This document shows positions 33,073 through 43,846 of a stretch of 49,946 nt of DNA, one piece after another. The notes under the pieces are model-generated. The model was not told the origin of the DNA and did not search any database. It saw nothing but the letters and a program-made list of their open reading frames with translations. Numbering within the stretch: position 1 is the first letter of the stretch; each line of letters begins with the position of its first letter. The translations under genes and the position numbers were made by a program. Origin of the DNA: Hydnum rufescens UP504 (Eukaryota > Basidiomycota > Agaricomycetes > Cantharellales > Hydnaceae); assembly GCA_014904985.1 (NCBI GenBank), contig MU128988.1, positions 104,240 through 154,185 of the forward strand, given 5' to 3'.

Positions 33073-33519
33073 ATGATTCTACGAATTCCTCTCATTTTTT
33101 CTCGCAATGCATCCACACGCGCTCCATATCGGAAACGAAAACCAACCCCTGGCGCGTCTCCCCAACCTCCCTCTGTGCCCTCCGGCATCGCCACGCACTT
33201 CCGAGTCACTCTCCACCGTTCGGCGATTGGATTGCCCTCGCGTATCGCAAAAACACTCGAGGCATTGGGTATACGCAGGCGTATGCAAACGATCTTTCAC
33301 AGACATTCGCCTGATATTGCTGGAAAGATTCTAAAAGTAAAGGAACTGGTGGAGGTGGAAAATGTGGGGAAACACGAAGTACAAACGGCGGCACAGATGC
33401 GCGCCGAGAGAAAGGCTGTAAGGGGGTACGAAGTGGTACAGCGGAGGAACCCAAGTGGGTTCTTGACGTTCAAGCAAGCGGCGAGCCAGCGTAACGCGGC
33501 GACGCCGGCGACAAGCTGA
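33073..33519 (+). CDS. mitochondrial large-subunit ribosomal protein uL30m
   Basis: Structural protein of the mitochondrial 54S subunit (yeast Mrpl33 family). The frame is 148 residues, uninterrupted and intronless. The start ATG at 33073 gives MILRIPLIFSRNASTR, a positively charged, hydroxylated mitochondrial presequence. The open frame upstream to 32887 lacks such a feature and runs into LINE sequence. The core THFRVTLHRSAIGLPSRI, TLEALGIRRRMQ and KILKVKELVEVENV is the uL30 ferredoxin-like fold signature. A basic C-terminal extension (MRAERKAVRGYEVVQRRNPS) follows, common in fungal proteins. The LINE ends only about 140 bp upstream, so the promoter is probably compressed or shared. Confidence 0.9.
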   Translation: MILRIPLIFSRNASTRAPYRKRKPTPGASPQPPSVPSGIATHFRVTLHRSAIGLPSRIAKTLEALGIRRRMQTIFHRHSPDIAGKILKVKELVEVENVGKHEVQTAAQMRAERKAVRGYEVVQRRNPSGFLTFKQAASQRNAATPATS

Positions 33520-33920
33520 ATCGCCTCAAGGGTCACGAAGGCATGTCCACTACTAGTCAATATCATTTCTTCCGGCTCTGGCAACATCACCAATCCATTT
33601 CCTCCATCTATATTCTCACTGAAGCGACCTGTCCCACATCGTGATCTAATGGAGGCGTAGAAAAGGATTCTGTACCGTGGTCGTAAGCCCGTCCTCGCGA
33701 TTCCAGCCAGGTTGATATTTCGTGTTTGATTTGGAGAGTATTGGCCTTCAACTTCTCAGGATCCCTTCGGCTTTGCGCATTTTGTCTACGTCTGGAGTTT
33801 TATAAGATAATGACAAGCTGCCAAGTTCTAATTGAGAGGGTTTGTGCGCGCTAGGATAATCCTGGAGTGCCATGTCTTACCACCGGGGAATTTCATATCT
33901 TCGCCTAGCATTCGCATTTA
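33520..33920. other. intergenic, no gene recognised
   Basis: 3' flank of the uL30m gene. No motif-bearing ORF. Confidence 0.4.
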
Positions 33921-34516
33921 TTCAACGACTCAGTCTGAAATCTGTCGTGGGGGTATCACTGGAAAGAAACAAGGCTTTGGCGGGTCTGGTCGGATTCTCC
34001 AGATATGCATTTCTTCGAAACATTTCTGGGGAATCCGACCTGGCCAAGTGCTTGTCAGACGAAGACAAACACTTATGGTCACGATAAACCCCGTGCCAAA
34101 TAATTTCTTGTACCCCAAAAGTCAAATAGTGTTGCTCACTGCTGCTCCGCTGTGATCCGTGCCCGCTCTTCGGCCGCGGCGCAGGTCTCGGCCTCTTGCT
34201 TCTGTCGCACTCACCGCAGTCCCCAGCTGCTGCTTCTTGGAATGTGCGACGACTGGGGATTATGGATCTCGGCATTCATTTCCTGTAAAAACGACTCGGT
34301 AAATTTCGAACGAAGGACAATGTATTTGAGCCTACGTCCAATTAGGAAGACCGGCTCGTAAGGCCCGTTCGACGCAAGCTGGGTTCTCTGTAAATGTCGT
34401 GTATGAGTCCAAGCTACAGTAGTTAACAAAGAGATTTTCGTGCCTCTGTCAGCCATTCGAAGGCCATTATCATCGCGCAGGGGCGTATAGTGATCGGAAC
34501 GAGACTTCCCGATCAA
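33921..34516 (-). CDS. possible spliced gene of unknown function
   Basis: Low-confidence call. On the minus strand, an exon after the acceptor CGACATTTACAG (near 34391) reads RTQLASNGPYEPVFLIGRRL then KYIVLRSKF. It ends at a strong donor GTGAGT near 34224, and a possible next exon begins after GGATCACAG near 34158. Composition is coding-like and CpG-normal, but I recognise no family. Start and end are not resolved. Confidence 0.25.
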
Positions 34517-35080
34517 TCCTTGCGGTCTTTAGAAGTAGAAGTGGTCATGTACGGGGCGAACAACGTTAGTTTCGACGCCTGTTCCAACCCATGCAGGTGC
34601 CGTTATGGTCGGCAGGCTGGCCCTCGCGGGGAAGAATTGTATATGACCACAACAACAAGAGTGATTTTCGAAGGCGGTTCTCTCAATTCTTAGAACTCTG
34701 CAAGAATCGCCAAGTCATTATTACACAAAGCTTTCACGAGCTCACTGCGGCACGTAACTCTTTTTCGTATGGAGGTCTAAATTTGGTTCTGTCACCTCTG
34801 GCAACTCTCTGGACACAAGAATCTGAGTTCGAAACATGTCTGGGGCTTCCCTTGGCATCTGGTTATGCATTGCACAAAGCATCTATATCTCATAAATTAA
34901 TTACAGTGTAGCACCCTAGTAGGGCGCCACCACTGAAGGTAGTGACATGTGACACGTGTTTGTAGAGATAGCCTGGCTAGTTTTTGTTAGCATAACGCGA
35001 GATAGGCTTTGACTTATGACATCCGCTGTGGAAATGATGACACCCTCACCGATGCTGGATGAAATAGCTTAGTATGTCTG
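34517..35080. other. no gene recognised
   Basis: Plus-strand ORFs (34490-34911) lack motifs. Around 34908 the sequence TGTAGCACCCTAGTAGGG could be an LTR-like start, but no partner is visible in the window. Confidence 0.35.
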
Positions 35081-35089
35081 GAGGCCGAA

Positions 35090-35470
35090 TTGTCCAAATC
35101 TGGTGTCTTACATAATCACAATCCAGAACGCCAGGCTTCATGCGGAAGCTTTAGCTTTGAACTAAGCTGCATTGAAGACGGCTTACGGCATAATGTAGTG
35201 GATCTGCCTTGTGAGTTTGAATTTGTGATCTTCTCCTTGTTCCCACTAAACATAGGGATGTTCAGGCAACAAGCCATTTCTGCATTGACAGACCTTAACT
35301 TGACTACCTTTGCTGAGGGGGGGGCGCAGTTTACAAAATTCGGGATCAAATACTGGTCCGATCTGAATAATCGCCAAAATGGCTTTATTAACTGGATCGC
35401 AGACCAACCTGTGTTTAAAATTGATGCAAATACCTTCTCAGGGGATCCTACAGTCAACATCTCTAATTGA
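35090..35470 (+). pseudogene. hypothetical protein remnant with one intron
   Basis: Two plus-strand segments, CGSFSFELSCIEDGL..VVDLP and MFRQQAISALTDLNL then TTFAEGG..FTKFGIKYWSD, join in frame if the 45-bp GTGAGT...CATAG stretch (35211-35255) is removed. The frame ends ..GDPTVNISN at 35470. There is no clear start codon; upstream the frame continues without a recognisable beginning. Family not recognised. It may be host or transposon-derived. Confidence 0.4.
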
Positions 35471-35678
35471 CTCATTCCTGAGGAACCATTGGTGGATAAT
35501 GATGTCCACTCCCATTAGGACATAGCTGACCTGCAGCTTGTCCCTAGTCAATCGTACTCAATTTGGCTGTTTCCAACTCTTTCCAGTTTGTTAACCTGTC
35601 AAGCATGGTCTTCCCTGCTGAGTTCCTCATTGACTACATTTGTGTTTGGCAATGGAAGGGTCTTACAAATGCAATCGG
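35471..35678. other. no gene recognised
   Basis: Short stretch between the remnant ORF and the solo LTR. Confidence 0.4.
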
Positions 35679-35880
35679 TGTTGAAATGGGCAGTTATTGA
35701 CTACAGTGTATGTCATGTGCTGCTTGATCTACCCCTCTCTGCTTGTCTGGCCTATCCTATGGCTGCCCTCCCCTTACTATATATAATGTAGGTATTTCAT
35801 GTACATACCCCACTGGTTTGTACCTCTGCAACTTGTTACGAGTTGTACTTGTAACCTCGCTTACGTACACAGAATAACCA
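35679..35880 (+). mobile_element. CpG-decayed solo LTR of the Copia family at 6186
   Basis: 202 bp, starts TGTTG and ends AACCA, and is alignable along its length with the 199-200 bp LTRs of the gag-only Copia element. The segment AGTTATTGACTACAGTGT here stands against GGTTATCGGCTACGGCGT there, with most differences at CG dinucleotides. ACTATATATAATGTAGGTA and CACTGGTTTGTACCTCTGCA are shared landmarks. No matching TSD was found, so it may be a remnant rather than a clean solo LTR. Confidence 0.78.
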
Positions 35881-36464
35881 AGCCAATTGTGCCATCACAT
35901 GATCTTCCCCCTTGCCACCATTGTGCCTTCCTCTTTCAGCATTTCCTATTATATACATCCCTCCTTTATTCAACACCCCTTTATCCATAAACCCTGTTGA
36001 TCTCTAATAGTATAAGTAGTTACTTGATGTACACTTGCTCTTTAGAAGATCGAGAATATATTGTCAACCAATTGAATTCCCCTTTCACGATCTCAGTTAT
36101 TGCTCGCGACTCTCATCTTAAACCTTTGCATATTAACTCTCAAGAAGCCGGTCTTCCTCATATGTACTTGTCTCTTGTGACTTGCGTAATCCCTGCTTTG
36201 TGACTCTCTCATCAATCACCTTAAGGGCACTTCCTTGTATTTGACTTGATTATGTCATCGTATCTTTTGCCTCAAGTACAACCCTTAACAGTATTCTTGA
36301 TCTAAATAACCGACTTCCTTGAAAGACTCAATATGCCCTCCACTTGATGAAACCCACACCCACAACCAGTCACCGATGACTATTGTGATGACACAGCCAC
36401 CGTTGAAACCACTTCTGCCCTCTCCTCTCCAATCGTCCTTGAGGTGCCAATCACCCCTTGAACG
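35881..36464. other. AT-rich leader upstream of Gypsy gag
   Basis: No ORF of note. The 5' LTR and primer-binding site of the Gypsy element should lie here or just upstream, but cannot be delimited without the 3' LTR, which is outside the window. Confidence 0.4.
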
Positions 36465-37616
36465 ATGTATCCCACAATACAAACACCACCCAACTTGATG
36501 CAAGGCCCACACATGGGAAATCCTCCCAGTGCCACGTCAACTTCGAGCACTGAGACAATGCTCCTGCGCATGCTGCAACAAATGCAGGCAGACCTAGCAC
36601 ACAGCATGCAGATACAAGCAGAAATGGCACACACCAATGCCCAGATGAATGCTCACCTCAAAGAACTTGTGAACGAAAACTGAGAACTGGGCAATGAAGT
36701 CGCACACTGCAATTCGCGGTTGCCCACCCTTGATGCAAATATGCGACTGAGACAAGTAGTCTCACCTGCAGTGCACAACTTGCAATTCATACCTCGCACC
36801 CTCAACACTCGAAGCCCCACTTCGAGCCCAAACCTACCCTGAGGAAACAATGAGTTCCACCTCAAAACCTTGATGATACACTGCAAGGCAATTCAGTCAT
36901 GTACACACCACCCAGCAGCATCACGCAACCAACTCCATGACACGTGATGTTCGAGGATGCGCACTCCACCCCCCCATGCCTGGGCTCTGTGTTCAGAGCC
37001 CCAACTCCAGGCATGGACCATCGAGGAGCCAGACTCAAACACCTCCCCACCACTCCGCAATACCGTGAAACAGTGACAATTGCCCAACCCTCCGTGCCCT
37101 CAGGACATGCACTTCGCGAACCCAAAATCAAAGAGCTGGAGATGTTCTTGGGGCATGACCCCTCTAAACTATACAGATTCCTTGTGCACTGCAAAATGGT
37201 GTTCCGATCGCAACCGTCGCGATTCACGCTAGAGAGCACGTGCATCATCTGGGCTGGATTGTATCTCACAGATACAGCAAGGCAATGGTTCCAACACCTC
37301 ATCATGGAGATGGAGGAATCCCCCACACTCTCCAACTGGATGCTCTTTGAGGAAGAGCTCCACATGTACTTTGGAGACCCAGACGAGGTCACAACACAAG
37401 AGTGAAAACTATGTGCGCTCAAGATGAATGACAACCACCACGTCCTTCACTACATCAACCAGTTCAAGGAAGTAGCAAGCCTCACCAGGTGGAATGATGA
37501 CACACTCCGCTCGCAGTTCTACCAAGGCTTACTGAACTGTCTGCAGGACGACATCTCACAAGACAGAAAACCCATGAAACTCCAAGGCATGTACCAAGCC
37601 ATGCTAAGATTTGATG
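36465..37616 (+). pseudogene. Ty3/Gypsy Gag, decayed (first part)
   Basis: The N-terminal segment begins MYPTIQTPPNLMQGPHMGNP, with a coiled-coil-like MLQQMQADLAHSMQIQAEMA. After frame changes comes the conserved Gag core: FLGHDPSKLYRFLVHCKMVF, IIWAGLYLTDTARQWFQHL, FEEELHMYFGDPDE and HYINQFKEVASLTRW (PF03732-like capsid region). In-frame TGA stops lie after LVNEN, after PTSSPNLP and after DEVTTQE, mostly where CGA is plausible. The frame reaches FDGRY at 37623, where the KDZ transposon has inserted, and resumes at 48621 with RYWEHQEELKATRTS. Confidence 0.82.
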
Positions 37617-37624
37617 GCCGGTAT
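37617..37624. repeat. 8-bp target-site duplication of the KDZ transposon (left)
   Basis: GCCGGTAT, identical to 48621-48628. Both copies lie in the Gypsy gag coding sequence at the same codon (GRY). Confidence 0.92.
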
Positions 37625-37701
37625 CAACACTGGCTGTAAGATTTCTCCACGAAGTTCATGTAAAAATTCATGCTATGGCCATGAGCTTCGTGGGATAGCA
37701 T
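37625..37701 (+). repeat. left terminal inverted repeat of the KDZ element with internal hairpin
   Basis: The core CTGGCTGTAAG (37630-37640) is followed by an imperfect palindrome with stems CCACGAAGTTCATG (37647-37660) and CATGAGCTTCGTGG (37680-37693). The right end (48530-48620) has the same features inverted but a longer spacer (CCATATGCTAAAAA) between core and hairpin. Likely transposase recognition sequence. Confidence 0.85.
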
Positions 37702-38732
37702 TATCCATGAAGACCCACAAGTGCTGCTATGAGTCTATTTGTCAGCCGAGGAATGGGGGAGCAACTGGAGCGGGATCAAATAGCAATTATGAGCGGAGGC
37801 AGATAGATATATATGGGTAGGGGGTATCGGGTTGGTCCTGGGGGATCCTAAATGGGTCAGCGGGCTATCCGGGGTTATTGGGCCTATCAGGGTCCTCACT
37901 GCACATTCAAATACTGCGGGATTTGGGCGGGATATCGGGTTAGGCCCCAGCGGGCAGGGGGGGGACCCTGAATGGCTCCACTATCCGGCGTTGACATCGC
38001 CCATTCAAATGGCGGGATTTTCCTAATTTGGAATCTGGATTCGCCTGGCGCTAGGCCATTTACTTTGGGTGCTTCAACCACTGCTCCCCTTGGCCATTGC
38101 CATAAATCCTATTCTATTGACTGCTATACGAGGGGAAGCCTACATGGTTAATTCTATAAGGGCGATAGTAAAGGAATATGAGGGCAATGAGATTTCTGTG
38201 GTTGCGTGCAGGCTTCTTGGGCTCATCAAGGCCTCAGCACTACATGAGCGACGAGTGCGATAAATTGGCTCGCAGGGGTTAGGAGAGCATAAACACGGAA
38301 TCAGAGGCTGATAGGGGCAACAGAATTTCTGGGGCTGCGTTCAGGCTCGGCGCCATGAGCAACGTGGTTTTTTGGTTGAATTGGCTGTGAATGCGAGCGG
38401 TAGGATGTAGGGGAATACAAGGTCGATAGGGTGATGAGATCTGGTCGAGGGCAGTGTGTAGGCAAAGAATATGAGGTTGATAAGGGAACTGGGGTTTCCG
38501 TGGCTGCATGTGGGTACGGCAAGGACTTGGGTTCAGCAGGAACTTGGTTATGTGAGGGGGAGAGCTGTTGGTAGGTAAGGAATATGAGGCTGATGAGGGA
38601 GCTGTGGCTGCATGGTGTGGGCTGCTACGGTTTCTAAGTTAAATAGATCATGAGCGTTAAGAGAATACTACGAGAATAATGAGAGTGTATCTTACAGATG
38701 TGATATCATAGCCAAGCCCTGTGATCACGGTC
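37702..38732. other. left subterminal region of the KDZ element
   Basis: No gene. GC-rich sequence around 37810-38040 contains two related blocks starting GGGTATCGGGTTGG and GGATATCGGGTTAGG, about 120 bp apart. Confidence 0.6.
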
Positions 38733-39375
38733 ACTGACTAGGCCTCGAGAACAGCCCCTCACGATAAGAGTTGTCGACTAGGCTTTGAGAACGGGGCCTC
38801 ACAATCAGAATTGCTGGCTAGGCTTCGAGAACGGGGCCTTGTGACCACGGTTGCTGACTAGGCTTCGAGAATGGGGCCTCGCAATCAGAGTTGCTGGCTA
38901 GGCTCCGAGAATGGGGCCTCGCGATCAGAGTTGCTGACTGGGCTTCAAGAATGGGGCCTTGTGACCACGGTTGCTGACTAGGCTTTGAGAACGGGGCCTT
39001 GTGACCACGGTTGCTGACTAGGCTTCGAGAACGGGGCCTTGTGACCACAGTTGCTGACTAGGCTTCGAGAATGGGGCCTCGCGACCATGGTTGCTGACTA
39101 GGCTTCGAGAACGGGGCCTCGCAATCAGAGTTGCTGGCTAGGCTTCGAGAATGGGGCCTCGTGATTCGGTTGCTGACTAGGCTTCGAGAACAGGGTATTG
39201 GGAGCCTTGCAATCAGGTTGCTGACTCGACTTCGAGAATGGGGCCTTGAGTCGCTGACTTGGATTCGAGAACAGGGCCTCGCAATGATAATTGCTGACTA
39301 GGCTCCAAGAACAGGGCCTTGTGATGATAGTTGCTGACTAGGCTTCGAGAACGGGGTGTCACAATCACAGTTGCA
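38733..39375. repeat. 40-bp tandem repeat array, about 16 copies
   Basis: The unit is of the type CTAGGCTTCGAGAACGGGGC followed by a variable half ending TTGCTGA. Spacing is 40 bases, for example GTGACCACGG at 39001 and GTGACCACAG at 39041. It lies just downstream of the transposase stop. Ninety-aa ORFs across it are by-products. Confidence 0.92.
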
Positions 39376-39502
39376 CTTCAAGAGAGAACAGCATTGAATG
39401 TTCCTCACGTGACATGTCAGACTCAACACCATGTATTAGCGCCCGAGAAAGAGAGTAAGTCCGAAACTATATACACATAGAAACTATCTACGGCACATAG
39501 GA

Positions 39503-42500
39503 TTACTCATCAGGGTCTAGCCCATCATCACTCAGCAATTTATCCTCATCATTCTCAATCACACCCAATGAGAGCGATTTGTTCTTGTGCTTTTCTTCCA
39601 GCTCACACAAGACCTGGTCTTGAGGACTTGATAAGACATTGTTCCAGAGTGACTGGAAGTGTTTTCGATGGGATTGCTGTAGAGATGCCTGACGGAGAGC
39701 ATACACCTTGTTCCCCTCCAGTTGAGGTAGGGACAGGCCGGTTTGCGAGTGACTCAGGTCTATCCACCATGCCTCATGATGTTCACAGAATGCTAGTACT
39801 CGACGCATCTCCTCACAAAGAAGGAGGACTTCCTCCTGCCAGCGTTCTTTCCTTGCGCACAATTTCATCCATTCAACCCGCAGAGCTAAGAGGAATAATT
39901 AGTTGGGCAATGGATTAATCGGGTCGCACCAAATACACCACCTTCATGGGTCTCATTATCGCCATTCCCCACAGCAGACATCCAGATCCACGATAGCGCC
40001 CGTGATCCCTCGCTGAGGTTCTGGGTATGGCTGTCTTGCTTGTCCTCGGAAATTTCAGGGTCAGATAGTGTATGAATGTCCCGATCCCTGAGTTCCTTCA
40101 GTTGAGGGTCGATACCATCCAATCCCACGAGTGATATCAGAGTTTGATGAGACACTGTATACTTTGCGGCAATGCTCGCAGTCTTGCGTTTAGCAGACTT
40201 GATGAGGGCCATCATGCGAGTATGCATGTGTTGGCCTTGAACCGTCTGCTTGTAATTCGTGAGGTGGGCCCGAATACACAATGAACTGTGCAAGCTTGAC
40301 AAAGCATCAAAGGCTTGGCCAACACGCAACTTGACCTCAATATCCACAATCGTATTTTGCATGCAATATTCCGCAGGGATCTGAGATGGAAGGAAGAGCT
40401 TAATGGTTTTGGGGTGGGAAGGCTTCTTGCATTCATCCTCGGAGGTAAGAAAACAGCATGCCTCAGGCATGTAGATCCTTTGGATATCGCAGAATGTCTT
40501 GATGCGCTTGACCAATGATAATCGCCGTGATTCAATACTCGTCAGCGACGATATTGTCTCCATCGTACATTGGACATCCGATGTGAGTTTCCGCCTATAT
40601 TATGCAATTAGAAACAATACTTTAAAATGAGCTTACAAACTTACTGTGTATCCTCAATATCTAAACCCATGATGACGAATGCACTAGCACTGACATTGTG
40701 CAATGACACACTGCCATGATATAACGAGTCCCACTCCATTTCGATGAGTTCAAGGTGTATTTGTACCTGCGATTTATCTGAGAAGATATTAGAATTAGCA
40801 CAAATGGAAATAAGAAAGACTTACTAGACAATGGTAAAGTATAGGGGTCTGGCTTAGAGGCATCAATCTCCCACTCTCGCACCATTCGTTCCCATGTGCT
40901 GGCATCGTCATCTGCTAGACCTTGTGTCAGCGTGTCATATTGTTCAAGATGAAATGCACTTTGGACAAGGGCATTGTGCAGTTTCTGAAGTAAGGAAGTG
41001 CCTATTGTACAGAGATTAGAAATGCCAAAGGAAGAAGTGGTGAACTCACCGAGCGTCATTATCTTTCGATAGTTTAAGTCAGACCAAATGTCATCTAGAG
41101 TGTCATGTCGACATCCAGAACCCATTTCTTTCGTACTGTTGGCAGCAGGATTTATGCCGGACCAGTCTCATTCAATACCCTCACCATCTGTCCATCCAAC
41201 CCCCGGCATCCAGTTCAAGGAAAATTGGGCATGGCCTTCAGGCTTGTGGGCCCCAAAGTGGAATTTGGGGATAACCCCCCTCAGAGTCGTAATGTTGGGG
41301 TCAATCTGGAATTCCGGGGGTAATGATGGAAGTCGACGGTGAAGCTTGGTGATCCATTGGCAAAATATATTGTACGAGATCGTAATACATCCTAATTTTG
41401 TCCCCTGAAGGCTCGAAAACATAATATAATCCATGTTGCAAAACCTAAATCTGTCATTAGTGCTCGCATTGTAAAAACATAAGGAGAGGGTGAACCACTC
41501 TCCTTTCTGCAAATCTCCAATGCCATTGGGGTGAAGCAAGCCATGACGGGTGCATACGATGGCTCCAACGCCAGTTACTCAGAGTCCGTCTGATTTTTTG
41601 GTATTTGCATGATCTAATGCTGCAAACCCTGCACAGGAAGAAATCTGGGGAGATACAGATAAACAAACGAACGATTGCTCATAGCATGCACAAAACACTT
41701 ACATCCTTTTGGGACATATGTTTCAGCAAATACGTACTGTATGCTTGATCGTCGACAAAGTACGCCCATCCAGTGCCTAGGCCGGGGTCAACGGAGCTTC
41801 GCGCATGATTTTTGAGGCGGAAATTCGCATCGATAGCATATATCCCATCATACAGAAACCTTGATAGTGAGTAAGCATCAATTTTGCGACAGATTAGATA
41901 CACCGTACCTTTCCTCTTTCGGAGTGTTCATCCACTCTTCTGGAAGGTTCACTCCGGGCTCGGGGCATGCAGGACATATGACCGCGAGTTCGCCAGAGGC
42001 GGTACCTAACATGCTGGATGGATCATTCCCATGACCGGCTCGCTTGAGCATTTTCAAGTGCCTCCATTCGCGCACCATTCGACAAAAAGATTTGTATTTA
42101 TTCTGAGTGTGTGTTAGTCAGTAAGGAGCGACAATCATTTGATTCATATTGCCACCATACTGGTACTGGGACTAATCCTGTGTTGTCGGTTAAATGTTCG
42201 AGCATGTCGTAGAAGTGGTGGATAGATATTTTTGATGAGAGAGAGAGAAGTTGATATTGATGTAGGACCTCGAACATAGCACACGACTTCAGCTGCAAAA
42301 CCATGGACGGGAACCAACGCCGGTGAAGGAGTTGAACACAATGGTGAGGTGCATTGGAACAGCCACAGAACGTGACACGAACGCTATGAACTCCGTTCGT
42401 ATGGATGACAACGAACAAAGATGAGGCATAAACTGGGACAGGACATTTCTGATACACCGGATGACCTAATTGGACAGTGAGGCCAAGGCCCCTCAGTGCG

Positions 42501-43128
42501 GCATGCTCAAACATCTGGCCAGTCCACACCTGAGATCATCTATGTGAGACAAGGAAAAAACGAGACAGACATGCAGAACTTACTTGGATGTTGTGAAGAG
42601 GGAGATTTTCATGAATGGCGAGAGTGCACTTGCAACACAAAAGCGCCCCTCCCAAACAGTCATTGCATCGATAAACCCCGCTCACACCTGGTTCCCAGCA
42701 TAGGGGACACCCAGTAATGACAAGAGCCTCACCTCTCCCCTCTAGGAAAAGGAGAGAATCAAGATACTCTTGATGACACGGCACCCAGTCCATAAGCGGT
42801 CAGTCCTGTGGGGTGGAAATTCAGTCGAGAATTACACCAGGATACAGGAGATACACACAGAACTGGGGTATTTCTTTTGACGGGGGGCCGGCTTCTCCAT
42901 GTGGTGCTCATAACTGATGTTTACAGGTGCTCCGTCGTCGGGCTCAGGAAAACCTGGTAAATCCTCCCAGGAGGCAATGTTGGCCGCCCATAAATGAATG
43001 TCTTTCTGGGTCTCTATTGTAACAGATGCCTCGCTGAGTACATCCCTCTTGCTAAGAAGACTGTACCCAGGGCGGCCCTGACCACGCGTTGGCCTCATGT
43101 GGAAACGAACGTGAGTGACGGTGACCAT
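39503..43128 (-). pseudogene. KDZ transposase with CxC2-like cysteine cluster, 11 exons, three in-frame TGA
   Basis: This is the DDE/RNase H-fold transposase. Exons: 43128-42859, 42805-42584, 42529-42161, 42102-41909, 41859-41703, 41644-41499, 41450-41050, 41001-40825, 40777-40645, 40594-39942 and 39885-39503. All ten introns are GT-AG, 47-58 bp, with consistent phases, summing to 1,034 codons plus stop. Exon 2 carries the cysteine cluster (ITGCPLCWEP, YRCNDC, CCKC), about residues 118-155. The catalytic core includes YAIDANFRLK (about residue 360), FAALDHANTK (415), GIGDLQKGE with CNMDY (450-460) and KFHFGAHKPEGH (515). The C-terminal helical part has EVKLRVGQAFDALSSL and LSWIW. In-frame TGA codons lie at 42800-42802, 41579-41581 and 41168-41170, where arginine (CGA) fits. 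No other break was found, so the gene is inactivated but otherwise well preserved. Confidence 0.92.
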
Positions 43129-43846
43129 CACGTTGAGTGACCATCACTACTGATTCGAGCACAGCACCGCCGTTAACAGAGGACACCGATGATCATATAT
43201 TATTTGCAAATACACATATTATTGAGTTGACTTTTGAGTTGTAGTCGTTGTAGTCAAACCAGGAAATTTGGCTTGGCTATAACCAAAATCAAAGAGGAGT
43301 CGCCTAAACTCAAATATCTGACATCATGTTGGACTGGAAACCGTTACAATTAGGGCTACCCAAAATTGTGTACTGAATATGCATAGATAGGTACTTGACC
43401 AAGTCTACAGGAATTGGCATCATTATTAAGGATTCAGAATTAAGAATTTATTTGGTGGGTATGATGTGGAGGAATCACAGCATTCAAGTGTCTATACATA
43501 ATTAATAACATCCATTCATTAATTCATTCATTCCAGTGAACCTCGATTGGCCATAACGCAGACCTTTGGGCCTTCAGCAACACCGAGAAAATCCACATGA
43601 AATTGAATGTGGGCATTCGCATTGTATAGAGAGTATTAGTACAGAATTAGAGGATCGCCCATTTGGAGGGAGTGTGTGATCAACTAGTTTCATGACTAGG
43701 CTTGAGAATGAGGTATTTGATACGGTTTGGAGAGGTCTTTGCTGTGGTATCATAGTCATAGTCAGATCACCCAGCTGTGTCTATGATATCATTATCAGTG
43801 GAGTCGCCTGAATACATGAGGATTTTGGTATTCACCGAATTCTTGC
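43129..43846. promoter_or_regulatory. shared intergenic region between the divergent KDZ-element genes
   Basis: About 720 bp, AT-rich, no gene. It contains repeated ATTCATTCATT (near 43515) and several ATGATATCAT-like short palindromes. By position it should hold both promoters. Confidence 0.45.

Noticed and set aside
32847..33209. Minus-strand ORF of 120 residues upstream of the LINE RT
   Set aside because: It is antisense to the well-supported uL30m gene and runs in a different frame from the RT entry motif.
35116..35475. Minus-strand 119-residue ORF
   Set aside because: It is antisense to a plus-strand frame that has a consensus intron and coding-like composition, so the plus strand was preferred.
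38733..39375. CRISPR-like array
   Set aside because: Units are contiguous 40-bp tandem repeats without unique spacers, in a eukaryotic transposon.
39503..43128. TGA as a sense codon (alternative genetic code or programmed readthrough)
   Set aside because: Neighbouring host genes such as uL30m end in TGA and have no internal TGA. The TGAs cluster in repeats at expected CGA positions, which deamination explains.
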